From Alisma plantago-aquatica (lineage: Eukaryota > Streptophyta > Magnoliopsida > Alismatales > Alismataceae), in the NCBI GenBank assembly GCA_963693085.1, contig OY856412.1, positions 1,062,722,744 through 1,062,786,743 of the forward strand: 64,000 nt of DNA, given 5' to 3'. Under the pieces are notes generated by a model. The model did no database searches. It saw nothing but the letters and a program-made list of their open reading frames with translations, and was not told the origin of the DNA. The translations under genes were made by a program, and so were the position numbers. Each line of letters opens with the position of its first letter. Position 1 is the first letter of the stretch. Positions 23,154 through 36,139 of this stretch are shown piece after piece.

Positions 23154-26100
23154 CTCCTGAAGACCTGAGTGTACATGGATGACACATAGGACTCTACTAC
23201 TAGACACAAACTATTCCACCAGGTACAGTACCTCTGCATAACATCTGTAGCCACATGATCCTCATCTCGCCAGGCACGTCCACCTAAAAAGGGTTATTAA
23301 TCGGCGGGGTGAGACACATAGTCCCAACGAGAAACATAACCCTCTACCAACTTTATAATGATCATAGATAAATGGTATAAGCAGATTATAGGAGCAACAT
23401 ACCGAGAAAAGATAACTTTATTAACATTCTTACCAAACTATCAGGAGGCATATAACCAGACATTTTTTTATGGAACATGATTGACAAGATAAGACTTATA
23501 AGATCTTATCACAAGCTATAAAGAACGTACATATAACTGCAAGATATAACTGGATCATCTACACAAGCAAGGCCTCAATCAATGTTCCATGTTTTGCCCT
23601 AAGCAATATACTATTCAGTTGGATTACATTTTATTATGCCCTGAGGAAGTGAGCCCCCCCTCAAATCCAACCTTCGGATGCAAAGCCCAAATCCGGTGCC
23701 ATACAAGGTCAATGGGAGAGCCAGACTCCATGACCTCATCTCTTCATGGTCAGTGCATGATAACCAAAGCAGGACCACAATCTCTTGCTTGAGGGGCCTC
23801 AGCCACATGGTTAGCTCATGCAGTCTACCCTTTTTATCATGAGCCACGAGCCTATTCACCATGCTCCTGAGCCATGAATGCATTCATGCTCCTTCACAAT
23901 GATCCATGGGCCTGATCACCATGCTGTTATACACATCTTGAGTCCACAACCACAGTTGCACTCCGATCCTCCTATTTTTGGCTAGGAGAAACCTCACATA
24001 TTCAACAATATGCGCTCCGGGTTAACCCGCAGAAGAGCCCGTTTCACCATCACCTAATTACTGATGATGATGGATCTATGGCTAAGGAAAACTACATGAA
24101 AGGTTCCACTTGCTATTAATTAATACATTTTAAGCAGATTGCAAGATTTAACCAAGTTATGTAACATGTAAACTAAAACACAAGTAAACAACATAGATCT
24201 CATTATCGGGTGTTACATTGTCACTCTTATTTTTCAAAGCCAACATTACATGTTACCACTTGGCCTCTTTCCAATCATCAAGATCCATCTCAAGGATCAG
24301 CATCACTGGGACTCAATCCCATCATCACAGAATGTCACTACCTCTCAAGGCTTACATCATCACCATGGGATAGCAATCCCTTCTCTCAACATCAGAGGAT
24401 AACACCTCAACTTGGCACTCAGCCTTTATCAGGTCCACAGACCTTCCACATCATACTGGTGATACATGTTATCTCATCAACAAGGATTATCATCGTTGAG
24501 TGTTATACAGAATACATATTCCTCATAGCTCTTACCTGGCTATGAATTCATTGGATACACCTGCATGGTTAGTATACATATTGAGATAGATAACTGAATC
24601 ACCAAACATAGATCTTTATGATTATCATGCTATTAGGACTGAAGGTACATGATTGGATCAACATCCATGATTATAACTACATGAAGCACAAAGATGTGTC
24701 TTGTAAACAAATTACATTATTGTAATCAAACCGCGAGCATTCACTATGTTGTATATCTCATGAACATATCTTTAATTATCATGTCATCAAGATTAAGGTT
24801 TATAGCATTGGAATATTCTTCCATCATTATGAACATATGCAACTTAATGTCATAAATGGTGTATTAATCAATACACACCACTGCTATCATGTCAGGGGTA
24901 TCCCACCATACTCTGCATCTCAAGTTATTAAGCACATCATCCCTAAGTATTTATCATTAAGGATCATACACCATGATCCACCATCCAACTTTATCAGAGG
25001 TTCATCTATCATTAACCATAGGTAACCACTATACAAGGTTCACAACTTATCTCGTCATAGCTCATCATAATCAAAGGTGTGAGCTCAAGATAACATACAT
25101 AGGGTTATCGGGTTAGGGTACAACCCTCATTAAAGCATCACATACCCTCACCAAAAGGGGTATCGGGTAGGGTACCAACCCTCACCCAAGGTTGTCAGCT
25201 ACAAGCAGGACCTGTATCCATGCACAAAGGGAGGGTATCGTGCAACTAGAGCTATGAGCTGTATCGTGCATCCATGTGCATGGTGATATCGGACAACTAG
25301 GTACATGGGTATGTGTCATGCAACACATGGGCATCACATATTGCCCAAAACCCTATCGCCCATTAGGGTTAGGGTTTCATACCGAGCAACCCTCAACACT
25401 CTATCACCTAGGGCCATATCGGTCAAGGCCATGATGCCCAAAGCAGTCTATCGTCCAACTATGGTTTGTGACCCTATAACGATCAAGACATCATGTTGTC
25501 CAAGGCTCAACTTACATCGTCCAAGATTCTATACCACCCAAGTTCAATACATGTATCGGCCAAGCCTTCAACCCTAGAACCATCTAAGCAATCAACCTCA
25601 TGCTCATGCTGGTTAACCAACTAAAAGGGAAGCATGTGTCGGGTAAAGCATATCGGCCAAGACATCACATCCCTAAATAGGGTATTGTCCAAACACTTGA
25701 TCCATTGCGTCGCCCAACTAGCACATACACTAGATGCTTATCTCGGGTTAGGGTTTGTGATATCGGCCAAGACCTCCATGGGTGTGTGTCGGGCAAGCAA
25801 GGGTGTCGGGTTATGATCTTCACCAATGCATATCGGGAAGGGATGCTAACGTCACTCAAAAGCTCAAACAAGAATAGGGTTCTCACCCAAATCATCGTGC
25901 AAAGCCAATGAGGCCATATTGCCCAACACATCATAACGACCAACTCATCATATCGTGCAACACTTAACTAACTCATCTATCAAACACCATATCGGGTGGG
26001 GGGTCTATTAAGGTGCCAACCACCCATAACGCCCCAGAACACCACCTATAGGTCACCTAGGGTTAGAGTAACCTTATCATCCAAGGCTCCATATCGGACA

Positions 26101-28161
26101 ACTAGAGTTAGGATCATCCTATCGACCTAGTAAGCTTATCACCCCAAACTAGGATTAGGGCACCCATATTGTCCAAGGCACTACTTCTAGGGCTATCACC
26201 CACCCAAAGGATTAGCTTATTAGTTTCCTAAACCATCAAAGGGATCACCACTATAATTCCCAAGATATCATCCAAGGGTTCAACCCTAAGAGCATGTCGT
26301 ACAACAAAGGTAGACCATCAACTCACCACTAAAGATCATCACTTCATATCCGTCAAAGGTCCAACTAGGTATCAACCACCCATATCGTCCAAAACCAAAA
26401 CCCTAGGGTAGGAAAAGGATACTGGTCACCACACCATATTGTCCAATAGTACCAAAAGTTGGCTCACCTCTCAACAACCAAGTGAGAGGGGTCTTGCACA
26501 ACCTTTAGCATAACGAGCAATAAGGGTAGCGCAACACCCTATCGGCCAACCAACTCAACCTAACGTCCAAACATCTAGACCATAGATTCACCCTTCATTA
26601 ACCAAGGAGAGAGAGGGGTTTTTCCAAAGCTACTAGAGCATGACTCACCTCTCAAGTCCAATGAATATTGTTCATGTCCCAACAACCAAAACAAGACCTA
26701 ACGGGCAAGGCACTATATCGTGCAAGCACCCTATCAGGTGGTTCATCTTCAACCTCAAGTAACCCAAAACCTTTATGCACAAGATAAACAAGAATAAGGC
26801 AGTAATAAAACGTGACCATTTCCATTAGATCAGATCCCAAATTCCATATATATATAACTATCATGGAGAAAGGTACCAAATTAATTACAAGAACCAATAT
26901 GTGCACATAAGAAGGGTGAACATAATAGAGATGACTAAGAGTTATGTAACCCACCTTAAGAGGATCTCCATGAAAGGCATCAAGCTCCTTGGTCCAAGAA
27001 GCAACACCCGTTCCTCTCCAAGAACATCACCCATCCAAAGCTCCAAACATGCCTTCGACACCATCATCATCACCTCAAGAAACAAAGGAAAAAGAAGGAG
27101 AAGATACCATGGTTATGTATAGCTCAAGAAGAAGAAAAGAGGGGATCTAACCACGGATTTGCCTTCTCAAATCAAGGGCCTATCCATGGCCAAGAGGAGA
27201 AGAGGAAGGTGAAGAAGAAAGCACAAGGAAAAGCTAGCAAAGAAGCATGACTCACCAAGATCGGATCTTGAGCAAGGAGTTTCCATGGCCAAGGAGCTCA
27301 CCCCTCCAAGCTCCATGGAAGTCTTCCTTAGCTCCCATGCTCGTCCCAACAGAAAGGGGGAGGAAGTTGGACGAAAGGGATCATTTGGTCAAGGAGGAAG
27401 GGAGTTATATACACTAAGGAAGAGAGAGGTAGCAAGGGAGATGTGTCATAACCACATAAACCAAGGTGCCACTTGCTCTTGCACTTAACGCCACTTGTTG
27501 TCACCCTAGCAGCTCATGCATGGCCTGGTGATACACTCTAGAATGTGTATCATGCAGCTGGGCAACTGCCATGGCCGATACACCCCTCTTGGGTGACATA
27601 CCTCCATGCCATAGCTGATATACTAAAGGACAAGGTGGCATATGCGTCACATATATGTTATAAAGATCATATAGAGATGTCACTCCTCATCAAACATACA
27701 AACAAGGTGCACCAACCTCCATACTCGTACTAGGTGATTCCAAACAGAAGCAAGAAGACTCTAGAGCTGATAAATTGCATATTGACCCTCCACTTTGGGA
27801 AATTTGCAATTTAGACCAAAACTAGCACATAAAGCACAAGCATCAACCAACCAAGCTCAAACTTGGAACATAGGTCCTCCACAAGGCACCCCACATCATC
27901 ATTCTCTTTCTAATGATGCTAGAGAACTAAAGGCATGCTCTACATGTGACATATTGCAATATAACCCCTTACTTTGGGTAAATTTCACTTTGGTCCAAAA
28001 TAAGCAAACTTTGCTCAAACAACTTCCAAATGGGACCAAACTGGAAACATGAGCTTGTCACATGATATCAAAACATCTTAAGAGATTAGATTAAGGTTCT
28101 AAGAACCTTTCATAAGCAAAGAAAAGAGGGTTAGCCCAAAACGTGGGTCAGGTGCCTTACA
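23154..28161 (-). repeat. Long terminal repeat (5' LTR), second part after the nested insertion
   Basis: It resumes with ctcctgaagacctg and follows the left LTR to the end at ccttaca. With 11047-11321 it totals 5,283 bases, the same as the other LTR. Open frames inside (for example 24210-24545 and 25665-25943) are LTR sequence without protein motifs. Confidence 0.9.
27403..27412 (-). promoter_or_regulatory. Candidate TATA box of the long LTR, 5' copy
   Basis: gtatataact on the minus strand, as in the other LTR at 7681-7690. This is the copy that would drive transcription into the element. Confidence 0.4.
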
Positions 28162-28166
28162 ATCTC
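28162..28166. repeat. Target-site duplication (right), atctc
   Basis: Identical to 3157-3161. Confidence 0.9.
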
Positions 28167-29902
28167 CCTGATTGATTTCCTCAATGGTTTCTTCTATATC
28201 ATCATTTTCACTATATAAAGTCTTTATTGATAAATCATAGGTATTTCTAGGTCTCCAATAACAAACAATGCTCCAATTATTTTCTTCTATATCAACCGAG
28301 TGGAATACTTGAATAGCTTGGTCAGGATAAATAAATGTCTCATTATCATAACTTGTTCTACAAGTATTAACTAAAGTGAATACCAATTCATCTATATAAG
28401 AACCTATAGTATCATCCATATCATACGATCGACACTTGAAAAGACAAATGGAGCGATAGTTTCATATTGGAGCTCCAATATGTCAAAAAATACTCCATAA
28501 AACATATTTTCATCATCTCCTATTGTTCAAATACCAAAATTTTCGGTGAAGTGAGTATCATCTATTGTTTAATCTTCAAATTTGTAATAACCCTTATAGA
28601 CCCTTAATCCTAATGTAGGGCCCCTAGAAAGGCATCTCACAGCATTTGGAACCACCATATCTTGAGGTAAGGAACATACCTGATAAAGATACATAGAAAA
28701 ATGTTATGTGTAAGAGGTTTTACTTCTCTAGAATACTATCATACTTACATAATTCAAGAACCATTTTACAAAATGATTGTGTTGTTCATGTTGTATTTCA
28801 TGCTCATTCCAAAATGGAATCTAAAGCATGATCTCATTCTGATGCATCCTAATACAAAATATTATAAGTATTTTGGTTAAGAGGATAGTTTATCTTGAAA
28901 GATGTATAAGAAACACTTACAATATGTATGTGGTTCAATTTCAGTTGTGTTGAATAGAATAAATCGGTGTGATTGATTCTGATCATCATATGAGAGTGTG
29001 ACAAATAAACCAACACCAATATGTCCATCATTGTATCAAACATTTCTATCTAAGTTGGAATCCAAATCTTTGAGATAATATTAAAAAAAGATAGTCGATT
29101 CCTATAAAAGATATCCCTCTACAGTAGATCCTTCTGGTCTACTTTGATTGCGCACATACCATTTCAAAGAGTATATATATCTCTCGAGTGGGTACATCCA
29201 TCTATATTCTACTACGCCTGCAACTTTGGCCTCATATTATAGGTGAATAGTTAAATGAATCATGACGTCAATAGAAGTTGGGGGGAAAATCCTTTCAAGC
29301 TTGCAAAGAAGAATTGGCATTGAGCTTTCTAATTTCTCCTTTATTTTGTAACTAATTTTCTTTGCACACAATGACTTTAAAAAGTGACAAAATTCTGAAA
29401 GCACTTTTGCAATAGGTTTTTAAGTGGTTATCCTTAAAGATAGAGGCAAAAGATATTGCATCAAAATGCGGTGATCATGCCCAACCATCTTTGAAGAGAA
29501 CACATCTGGAAACTTCAAATCATTTAATAGCAACAAAATATCTTCTTTTTATTTATTTGTCATGCTATATGATGTGAGAGGCAATGAGAATACATCATCA
29601 TGTTTTGTTTCTTTGGCCATAATGGTTTTCTAATATTCAACATTTTCATATCCAAACATGCATTAATGTTCTCTCTACTCCAACCATCTTTGTGCAAAAA
29701 CCAACTAAGAATATCTTCGCTGACATTCTTCTCAATGTGCATAACATCCATGTTATGGAAGATCAATAAAGTAGACTAGTAAGGTAGCACAATCAAAATG
29801 CTCTTTTTTCCATCCTTTGGGAAATTTAGAACTTGTTTTTTTCCCTACCCAAACAATATCACCAACAGAATTAGCAATATCATAATTTTCCCACAACTTA
29901 AA
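28162..29902 (-). pseudogene. CACTA (En/Spm-type) TNP2-like transposase relic
   Basis: The transposase of a DNA cut-and-paste transposon. Three stretches on the minus strand identify it: FHNMDVMHIEKNVSEDI (about 29704-29760), YRWMYPLERYIYSLKWYVRN (about 29140-29205), and a C-terminal region with ILELQYE and DNETFIYPDQAIQVFHSVD (about 28300-28490), which resembles the DUF4216 domain. Between them the frame is broken by several stops and shifts. The N-terminal part is missing because another LTR element starts at 29903. The last codons lie at 3052-3161, beyond a 25 kb insertion. The termini of the transposon were not found. Confidence 0.85.
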
Positions 29903-30450
29903 TGTAAGACCCCTAAACTTGCTTAATGAGTTGAATACACTTAATTATCATAATTGAATGCTTAGTATACTAATATAACCTTCTGATATGCTTTGAAATC
30001 ATAAGACAAGCTTAAGTTTCAAATTTGGTCCAATTTGGACACTGTTTGAGCAAGTTATGCAATTTTATGTACATTTTGAACTTTTATGAAATTTACCAAT
30101 TGAGAGGTTTTATTTGTAATTTATCACTTGCATTATGTTCCTTGGATATTATCTCATCATTATCGAGCTTGTTGAGCCATGGGGCATCTATTTAAATCTT
30201 AGTTTAAAGGTGTTTTCTCTAAGGAAATTTTAGGGTTAACCCCTTCACGGATGAGCTACCTTTAGTAGCTATCAACTAATGAATTATTTGATTGGCTGGA
30301 AAATTTGACAAAGGAAAGATAAGAAGGTCTATAAACATGATGGGGGAGCTGCTTGTGTGTGTTCTTGTATATTCTTAATAAATTAAGGCCATGGACACTT
30401 GGATAGATACTAGAACTTCAACCTTTTCTTTTTCTTTATCTTAAAGTGTC

Positions 30451-30462
30451 ATATATATATAT
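30451..30462 (+). promoter_or_regulatory. Candidate TATA box of the 4.9 kb LTR
   Basis: atatatatatat within gtcatatatatatatcccc, about 550 bases into the LTR and followed by a pyrimidine-rich stretch where a start site would be expected. Confidence 0.45.
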
Positions 30463-32747
30463 CCCCAAGCACAAAAACAAGCCATTTTCTCTCCACCACC
30501 TCCGTACTTATCCCAACCTCGTTCTACATATGTTCATCTGCGAATTTTTCTACCTAAGGAAGAAGAAAGTGGGGATCTTCTTGGAGAAAGGTTCTAAGGT
30601 TGAAATTGACTTCATTTTAGGGTTGAAAAAGCTTCCTTCTAGTGATCTTGACCTAAAAGTGTAAGAATTCCCTTCTTTCCTACATCTATTTCTTTGTTAT
30701 CCTTCCTCCTAGCTTTCTACAGGTCGGAACCTTGCTGTTCCATGGTAGAAATTTCTCTAAAGCTCTAAAATCCTACCTTTCTTGCTCCTTATGCTTAGGG
30801 TTTGCTCATTTGATGAAGAAAGGTGCTAGATGGACGAATTCATATCTTATTCTTGGATTTTCTACCCTACCTGCTCGATATTTCTTCTGTGTGGGGTTTC
30901 ATATTATCATTAGAGGCAAGTTTTATAACTTGCTCCACGTTTATTGCTTACCATAAGCTTTCTAGATCATGTTCTTGCTTGAAAATGATGATCCATGCAC
31001 TAAAAAGCTATGCTTGACTTGGATTTCAATTTTATAAAGTTCTCTGTTCTGATTTTAGTTCGATATGAACCTGTGATCATGTGTATGTTATTCCTAAGGT
31101 ATAATATGACTTGGGCCAGGTTGGTTTGATATCCTATGGTGCTAAGCACCTATCAACCAATGGTCAATTTTAGGGTTTTAAGCTTATTTCTTCTATAAAC
31201 ACATGACCATCGGTGGTACCATTGCAACAAACGATGGTGTTGTCTTCATGACAATTGATTATGGTGACCAAGGGTGTCAACTGAATTTCACTCCTTAGGT
31301 CAGGTTTTGGATCAATTAGAAGTTTAATGATCAACCATTAAGTACCCTAATAATGTTATCAATCAATGATGACACTAGCTTAATATTTGATGCTAATTAA
31401 TGAATATAGTGCTAATCTAACAACCTATGGCGAATTAATGGTCACTAATGATAGTGGATCAGGTCTCCACAACCTATGGTGAGTTAATCATATAGTTTTA
31501 GCATCAATTAAGCCTTAGACCAATGGTTTCTTGGGCCACTTGATGCAATGGTTGGACCTATACCTTAATTGATGGTTTTAACATATGAACTTGACCCAAT
31601 GGCCAAGATCTAATGTTTATTCCTCCAAGAAAGTGAAATGATGGCTAATGTAATATGTTGGTCCTGATAATGTGATTTACATGGTTTCCTTTATATGATC
31701 AACTTAAGGAGCTTACTTGTTGACAATTGATGGCTTGTTTTAATTAAACAGTCAATCATGGGTTTTGCCCTACTCTCAATGGAACTTTTTGTGTTGTTAA
31801 TCAAGGGATGTCTAGGGTTAAATGGTGACTCTTTTTAGAGAACAAATCAAGGAATTCATAGGTGGTTTATCCAAGGTTTTTACTTATGTAAACAACCAAT
31901 GGTCTTACCTTTTAAACATCCAATGGTTCTGGGTGATATTGTGGTATGGTGAAATGGGTTGAATGATGATGGAACAAATGGAGGGTTACCCTTAACAAGG
32001 TAGTCTTGTCTATTTACTCATATGAATAGAAGGGATGAAAACCATATTGTGTGGATATGTAACCCTAATAAGGCATAGCTTGTTATACCTAGCTTTAATA
32101 TAACTAAATGATGGTAATTGGGTAATAATAGTCCTTGAATGATTAATACAATCATAGAGTACTCTCTTATTGTTGTTGAAGCCCTAGTATGCTATAAACT
32201 GATGGTTACACCTTGATTTATGTGTGGGTTCATACTTGAGAATAGTGGAATGTGATAGTGATGCTTCACCTTATGCATCCATGATCCAATGGGGATTCCG
32301 TGAGTTAGAGTTTGGGTATAAGTGTTGATTAGTAACATTGATATAATTTATTATGTTGAACCTAACTCTAATGCAAATAGATAAAGATGAGTATTCATGT
32401 TTAACATTTTTATACGATGGAATGATGGTGAAATAACCTCCTTAACATGATCATAAACTTAATGTGTTAATTGGTGGTTATCATAGCCACATGGTTGATA
32501 CTTTCTTATGCTAAACATGTGCATTATGAATATGAGGAGTGTTAATCATACTTAGATTCCTTGCATGTTGATGTAATAAAGTATTGTTATTAACGTTAAT
32601 ATAACCCTGCTATGATTGTTTATGAATATATCCTAGCTCATTATTGCAATATTGTGCGGGTTTGGTGTATTATGTATAAGTGATGTTGTCGAGCCTTGTT
32701 ATAAGGCATGGAAAGATAATGATGATCTTGTAGGGAATAATATGACT

Positions 32748-32981
32748 GTCTTAATGACCTTTGGGCATGGTTGAGCCCTGAATGAGGTGTAATCCTCTTG
32801 TGTTGATAATGGTTGACACCCTATGATATTATGAAAATGATTTATATCCTGTGATAGTATGATGGTCTTAATGACCTTTGGGCATGGTTGAGCCCTAAAT
32901 GAGGTGTAATCCTCTTATGTTGATAAGGGTTGATACCCTATGATATTGTGAAAAGGATTTATATCTTGTGATAATATGATG
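32748..32981 (+). repeat. Tandem duplication of 117 bases in the LTR
   Basis: Copies start at 32748 and 32865 with gtcttaatgacctttgggca and are highly similar, so the duplication is younger than most others here. Confidence 0.9.
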
Positions 32982-34810
32982 ACTAGTGTAGTCTCATGAA
33001 TGACAAGTGAATAGTACCATGTGATGATGAGATGAGAAATTATGTTTCATACGTTTTGTATCTTTTTAAGTTTTGATATTTATATGCTTGGTAGAAGTGA
33101 ATTAGGGTTTGTATGTCCACTTGTTTGATGCAACCTTAATTCACCCAATTGGCATAAACAATCAAGTGCAACTCTAATCATGTAGTGCCATGTGCCATAG
33201 AGCCATCTTCGGTGTCAGAACTTGTTGGATGGTGAAACAAGTATTCCTAAGGAAAACTCAGAGTGCATACTGTTGAGTATGTGGGGGTGGAATGTTGAGG
33301 ATATATCCTTGTCATCCACAATGCGGATTGTGGAGGTTGGCTATGGTCATGCCTCATGCATCTGATGTGATTGAGAATGGCTGCGGTCGTATCTCGATGA
33401 TTATAACATGATGTGATTAGAGGACAACTACGGTTGTACCTTAGTGATTGGGTTTGAATACCCCAATTTCTAGTGCCGTGACCTGTACCAAGGTCCGACT
33501 AGTGGTTATCAGCTTGACTATATGTCACTGTGGTGGCAACTTTCACTGATATGTCACTACCTTTTTACTCGTACTGATCGAGGGGAAGAGATCTTAGGAT
33601 ACCGACACTCCTAGATCTTGTACGGAACCAGATAGACCTTCGCAGGGGTCAGTTGGACTTTGAATGGTACGATTCAAATTCCCCATGGCGTAATAAAAGA
33701 TGTAATATATTTGTGTAGCATATTTGTTTAGGGTTATACACAATGTTTCACATTAGATGATAACCCTTGTTTGTTCTCTTTACATAAAGATGATGCTTAG
33801 CGCAATTAAGAGATAGTAATTATACTTATGTTGTGGATATGCATAAGATTGTAAATGTGTACATACAATAGCCATGCTTATGTTGATATCTATACTACTA
33901 CTGCTGATTATAATCATGATACTAGCTATCTCATGTTGTTAGTTATGTTTAGCATGCTAGCCATGCCTTTGTAACTAGAGATGCATATACTGCTGATCAT
34001 GCTTATCCAGATAGTTGTGCTTATATTGTTAGATCTTCTTATAATGTTGATATGTTAAACCGATTAGACATGCTTATGTTGTTAGCTATGCTATGTTACT
34101 AGATTTGCTCATGATGCTAGATATGCATATGCTACTGAATTGTTTATATTATCAACAAGATAAAGGATGATAGTCTGTCTAATGATGATAGTTATTATCT
34201 GCTCCCTTGTGTATTTTGTTAATCATCAATGCTGCTGAGCTTATTTGTTGTATCTGATTAATTTGCTTAACTGTTTACTTACTTAAAATTGTTGTAATCA
34301 ATAAACGTTGTTGGAGGTTATATCTCTTGCTGGGACATGGGTCACACCCTTGTGGTTCGCCACATTTTTTAAGGTAATCAACAGTGATGGCAACAGAATC
34401 ATGGAAGTAAAGAGGAGCTATAGTAATGAATATTTGAGAAAGTTAATTAGATGTCTAGTGTGTCCTAGAGTCATCCCTGTACTCTCAGGTCTGAGCAGGA
34501 AAAGTTTGTATATGGTGTTTCAAATAAATTGAACTTTTATTAGCATGTTAATGCTTGTTTGTGTGGCATATATGAATATTGTTCTCCTGTGTATATATGT
34601 TGTGTCTAAGGCAATAGAACATTTGTATCAAATTCTTGGCCTAGTATGGATAAAAGAAAGATGTTCGGGTCTTATGCAAATGTTTCTGAGCAGGTGCTGA
34701 CGTTGAAATCGGTTTTAATTTATCCATATTTTTGGGTATGTGATTAATTAGTGATTGATTGTATTTTATGTTTTGAGTAATCTCATTTAGTGTAACGGGT
34801 TCTCACAAGT

Positions 34811-34828
34811 TGGTATCAGAGCTTTAGG
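34811..34828 (+). promoter_or_regulatory. Primer-binding site, tRNA-iMet type
   Basis: TGGTATCAGAGC followed by tttagg lies three bases after the LTR end. Confidence 0.85.
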
Positions 34829-35650
34829 TTCACTGAGTCTATAGGGAAACTAGGACTTAAGACTAGGATGATGTCTAAGTTAGGAACGTGACACAAAAAC
34901 ATGGTGCATACTGCCTAACCTCAGTACTTGGATGCCCTGTCCAGATATTCAATTATTGAAAAAAGGTAAGTATGGAACTCTTAGATTGTTATCTTTTTAA
35001 TTACTCTGATCAAGTAGTCATTTTGAGACAATCTAAAGAGCATAATGAATAAGAAATCGTGGTGTGCATATCTCAATCCTACCTTAAAGAAGATGAGAAT
35101 TTCATCATTATCTATCAAAACTTGAATGTTTGGTAACTATAAGAGAAAGATACAACATCATGGTATCTAAATCTGAATACAAATAAGAAAAAGAGGAGTT
35201 ATTGATGATGTGATTCAAGAAGATAATAAAGTAAAAGATAGATAAGTCTATGCTTATAAAGTGAATAAAGGTATGAAATCCACATAAGATGGAGAGAACT
35301 CTAATAACAAGTACAAAATGAGAAGATGAATGGGAACAATGACAAAGGAATAAGGTGGAACCTGAGTTAATCTTAGACCAACCTATGTATGTAAGAAAAT
35401 TTTAATGAAAAATTAGCACGACATGTGAAAAAAAATAATTAAGGGAGATTATCCACGTTTAATGAAGAAAATGTGGAATATGATGATTTACTTGTTGATA
35501 AGTGGTTGAAAAACATAATAAAATAAGACAACATACCCAAGTGTGATAAATAGTCATCAAAGAAGGAGTAATGAGATATGTTAATCATGATGATTTCTAT
35601 GCTAATGGCAAGGAACCCAAAAATGAAAAAGGTAAAATGATACATAAGAA
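34829..35650 (+). other. A-rich leader of the element
   Basis: It has no long open frame. It is clearly related to the minus-strand reading of 10200-11040 in the other long-LTR element, so it is a shared untranslated leader or a decayed gag start. From 35651 to 35822 the sequence matches nothing else in the window and holds the uncertain junction with the next element. Confidence 0.6.
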
Positions 35651-36139
35651 GTTGTAATATGCATAATGAAAATAGAATTGGTTACCTTTTTGCTAGTAAC
35701 CCCTGAACAATGCTGCTATGATGTTGGAAGTATGTTTCCCTTTATGTCTTTCCTTTCTAGGGCACACCATTCAAGTGGATCATTGCCACTTGGTATGTGT
35801 GGATTCTTTGTAAATATGAGGGTGGATAGCTTATTATAGCCTAAGGGCTTCATCCTATGCCATTTTGCATTATAATCACATCTGGACATTGTAGATTACA
35901 AGTTATTCCCTCTAATAAGATCTTTTATGCCAAATGCACTTATGCTTCCTTTTGTGTGTATTTCAGGGAACTTATGCATGCATTGATGCAAGGGAGAGAG
36001 ATGAAGAACGTCTTTGGGGTCTTACACCCCAAGAGTGGGTCTATCTCTTTCCTGAACCTCCCTTGAATGCACAAGAGAAATTCAAAGCAAAAGAAGGCTA
36101 GATGAAGAAGTTGAGATGAAGAACAACACTAAGAAGCCC

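Larger units (their letters stand above)
3162..28161 (-). mobile_element. Long-LTR Ty3/Gypsy element, chromovirus-like ends, pol-less (LARD-like), interrupted by a nested element
   Basis: Two matching LTRs bound the element. In its own orientation (minus) it begins TGTAAGGC, ends GGTGTTACA, and has a tRNA-iMet primer site next to the right-hand LTR. It has the CGGGGACGAAAT type of sequence before its 3' LTR that is usual in Tekay/Del-type chromoviruses. Without the nested 11.8 kb insertion it is about 13.2 kb, of which 10.6 kb is LTR. The internal domain is only 2.6 kb with no polymerase, so it is either non-autonomous (like a large retrotransposon derivative) or an internally deleted copy. 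It sits in a CACTA transposase gene with a perfect atctc duplication. Confidence 0.88.
29903..34807 (+). repeat. 5' LTR, about 4.9 kb
   Basis: It begins TGTAAGACCCC directly after CACTA coding sequence and ends ctcaca four bases before the primer site. No second copy exists in the window, so the limits rest on the termini and the primer site. It is AT-rich and has no recognisable coding region; the short open frames at 30446-30664 and 34308-34532 have no motif. Confidence 0.75.
29903..35822 (+). mobile_element. Long-LTR Ty3/Gypsy element, 5' part only, relative of the 3162-28161 element
   Basis: It consists of a 4.9 kb 5' LTR, a tRNA-iMet primer site and a leader of at least 0.8 kb. The leader shares blocks with the minus-strand element at 10480-11046 (for example taatcttagaccaacc, and a tactttgatcaagtagtcat-like block). 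The LTR is related but well diverged. The element is interrupted, probably near 35823, by an Athila-like element. Its gag-pol and 3' LTR are not in the window, and no continuation was found after 49520. It lies within the CACTA transposase relic. Confidence 0.75.
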
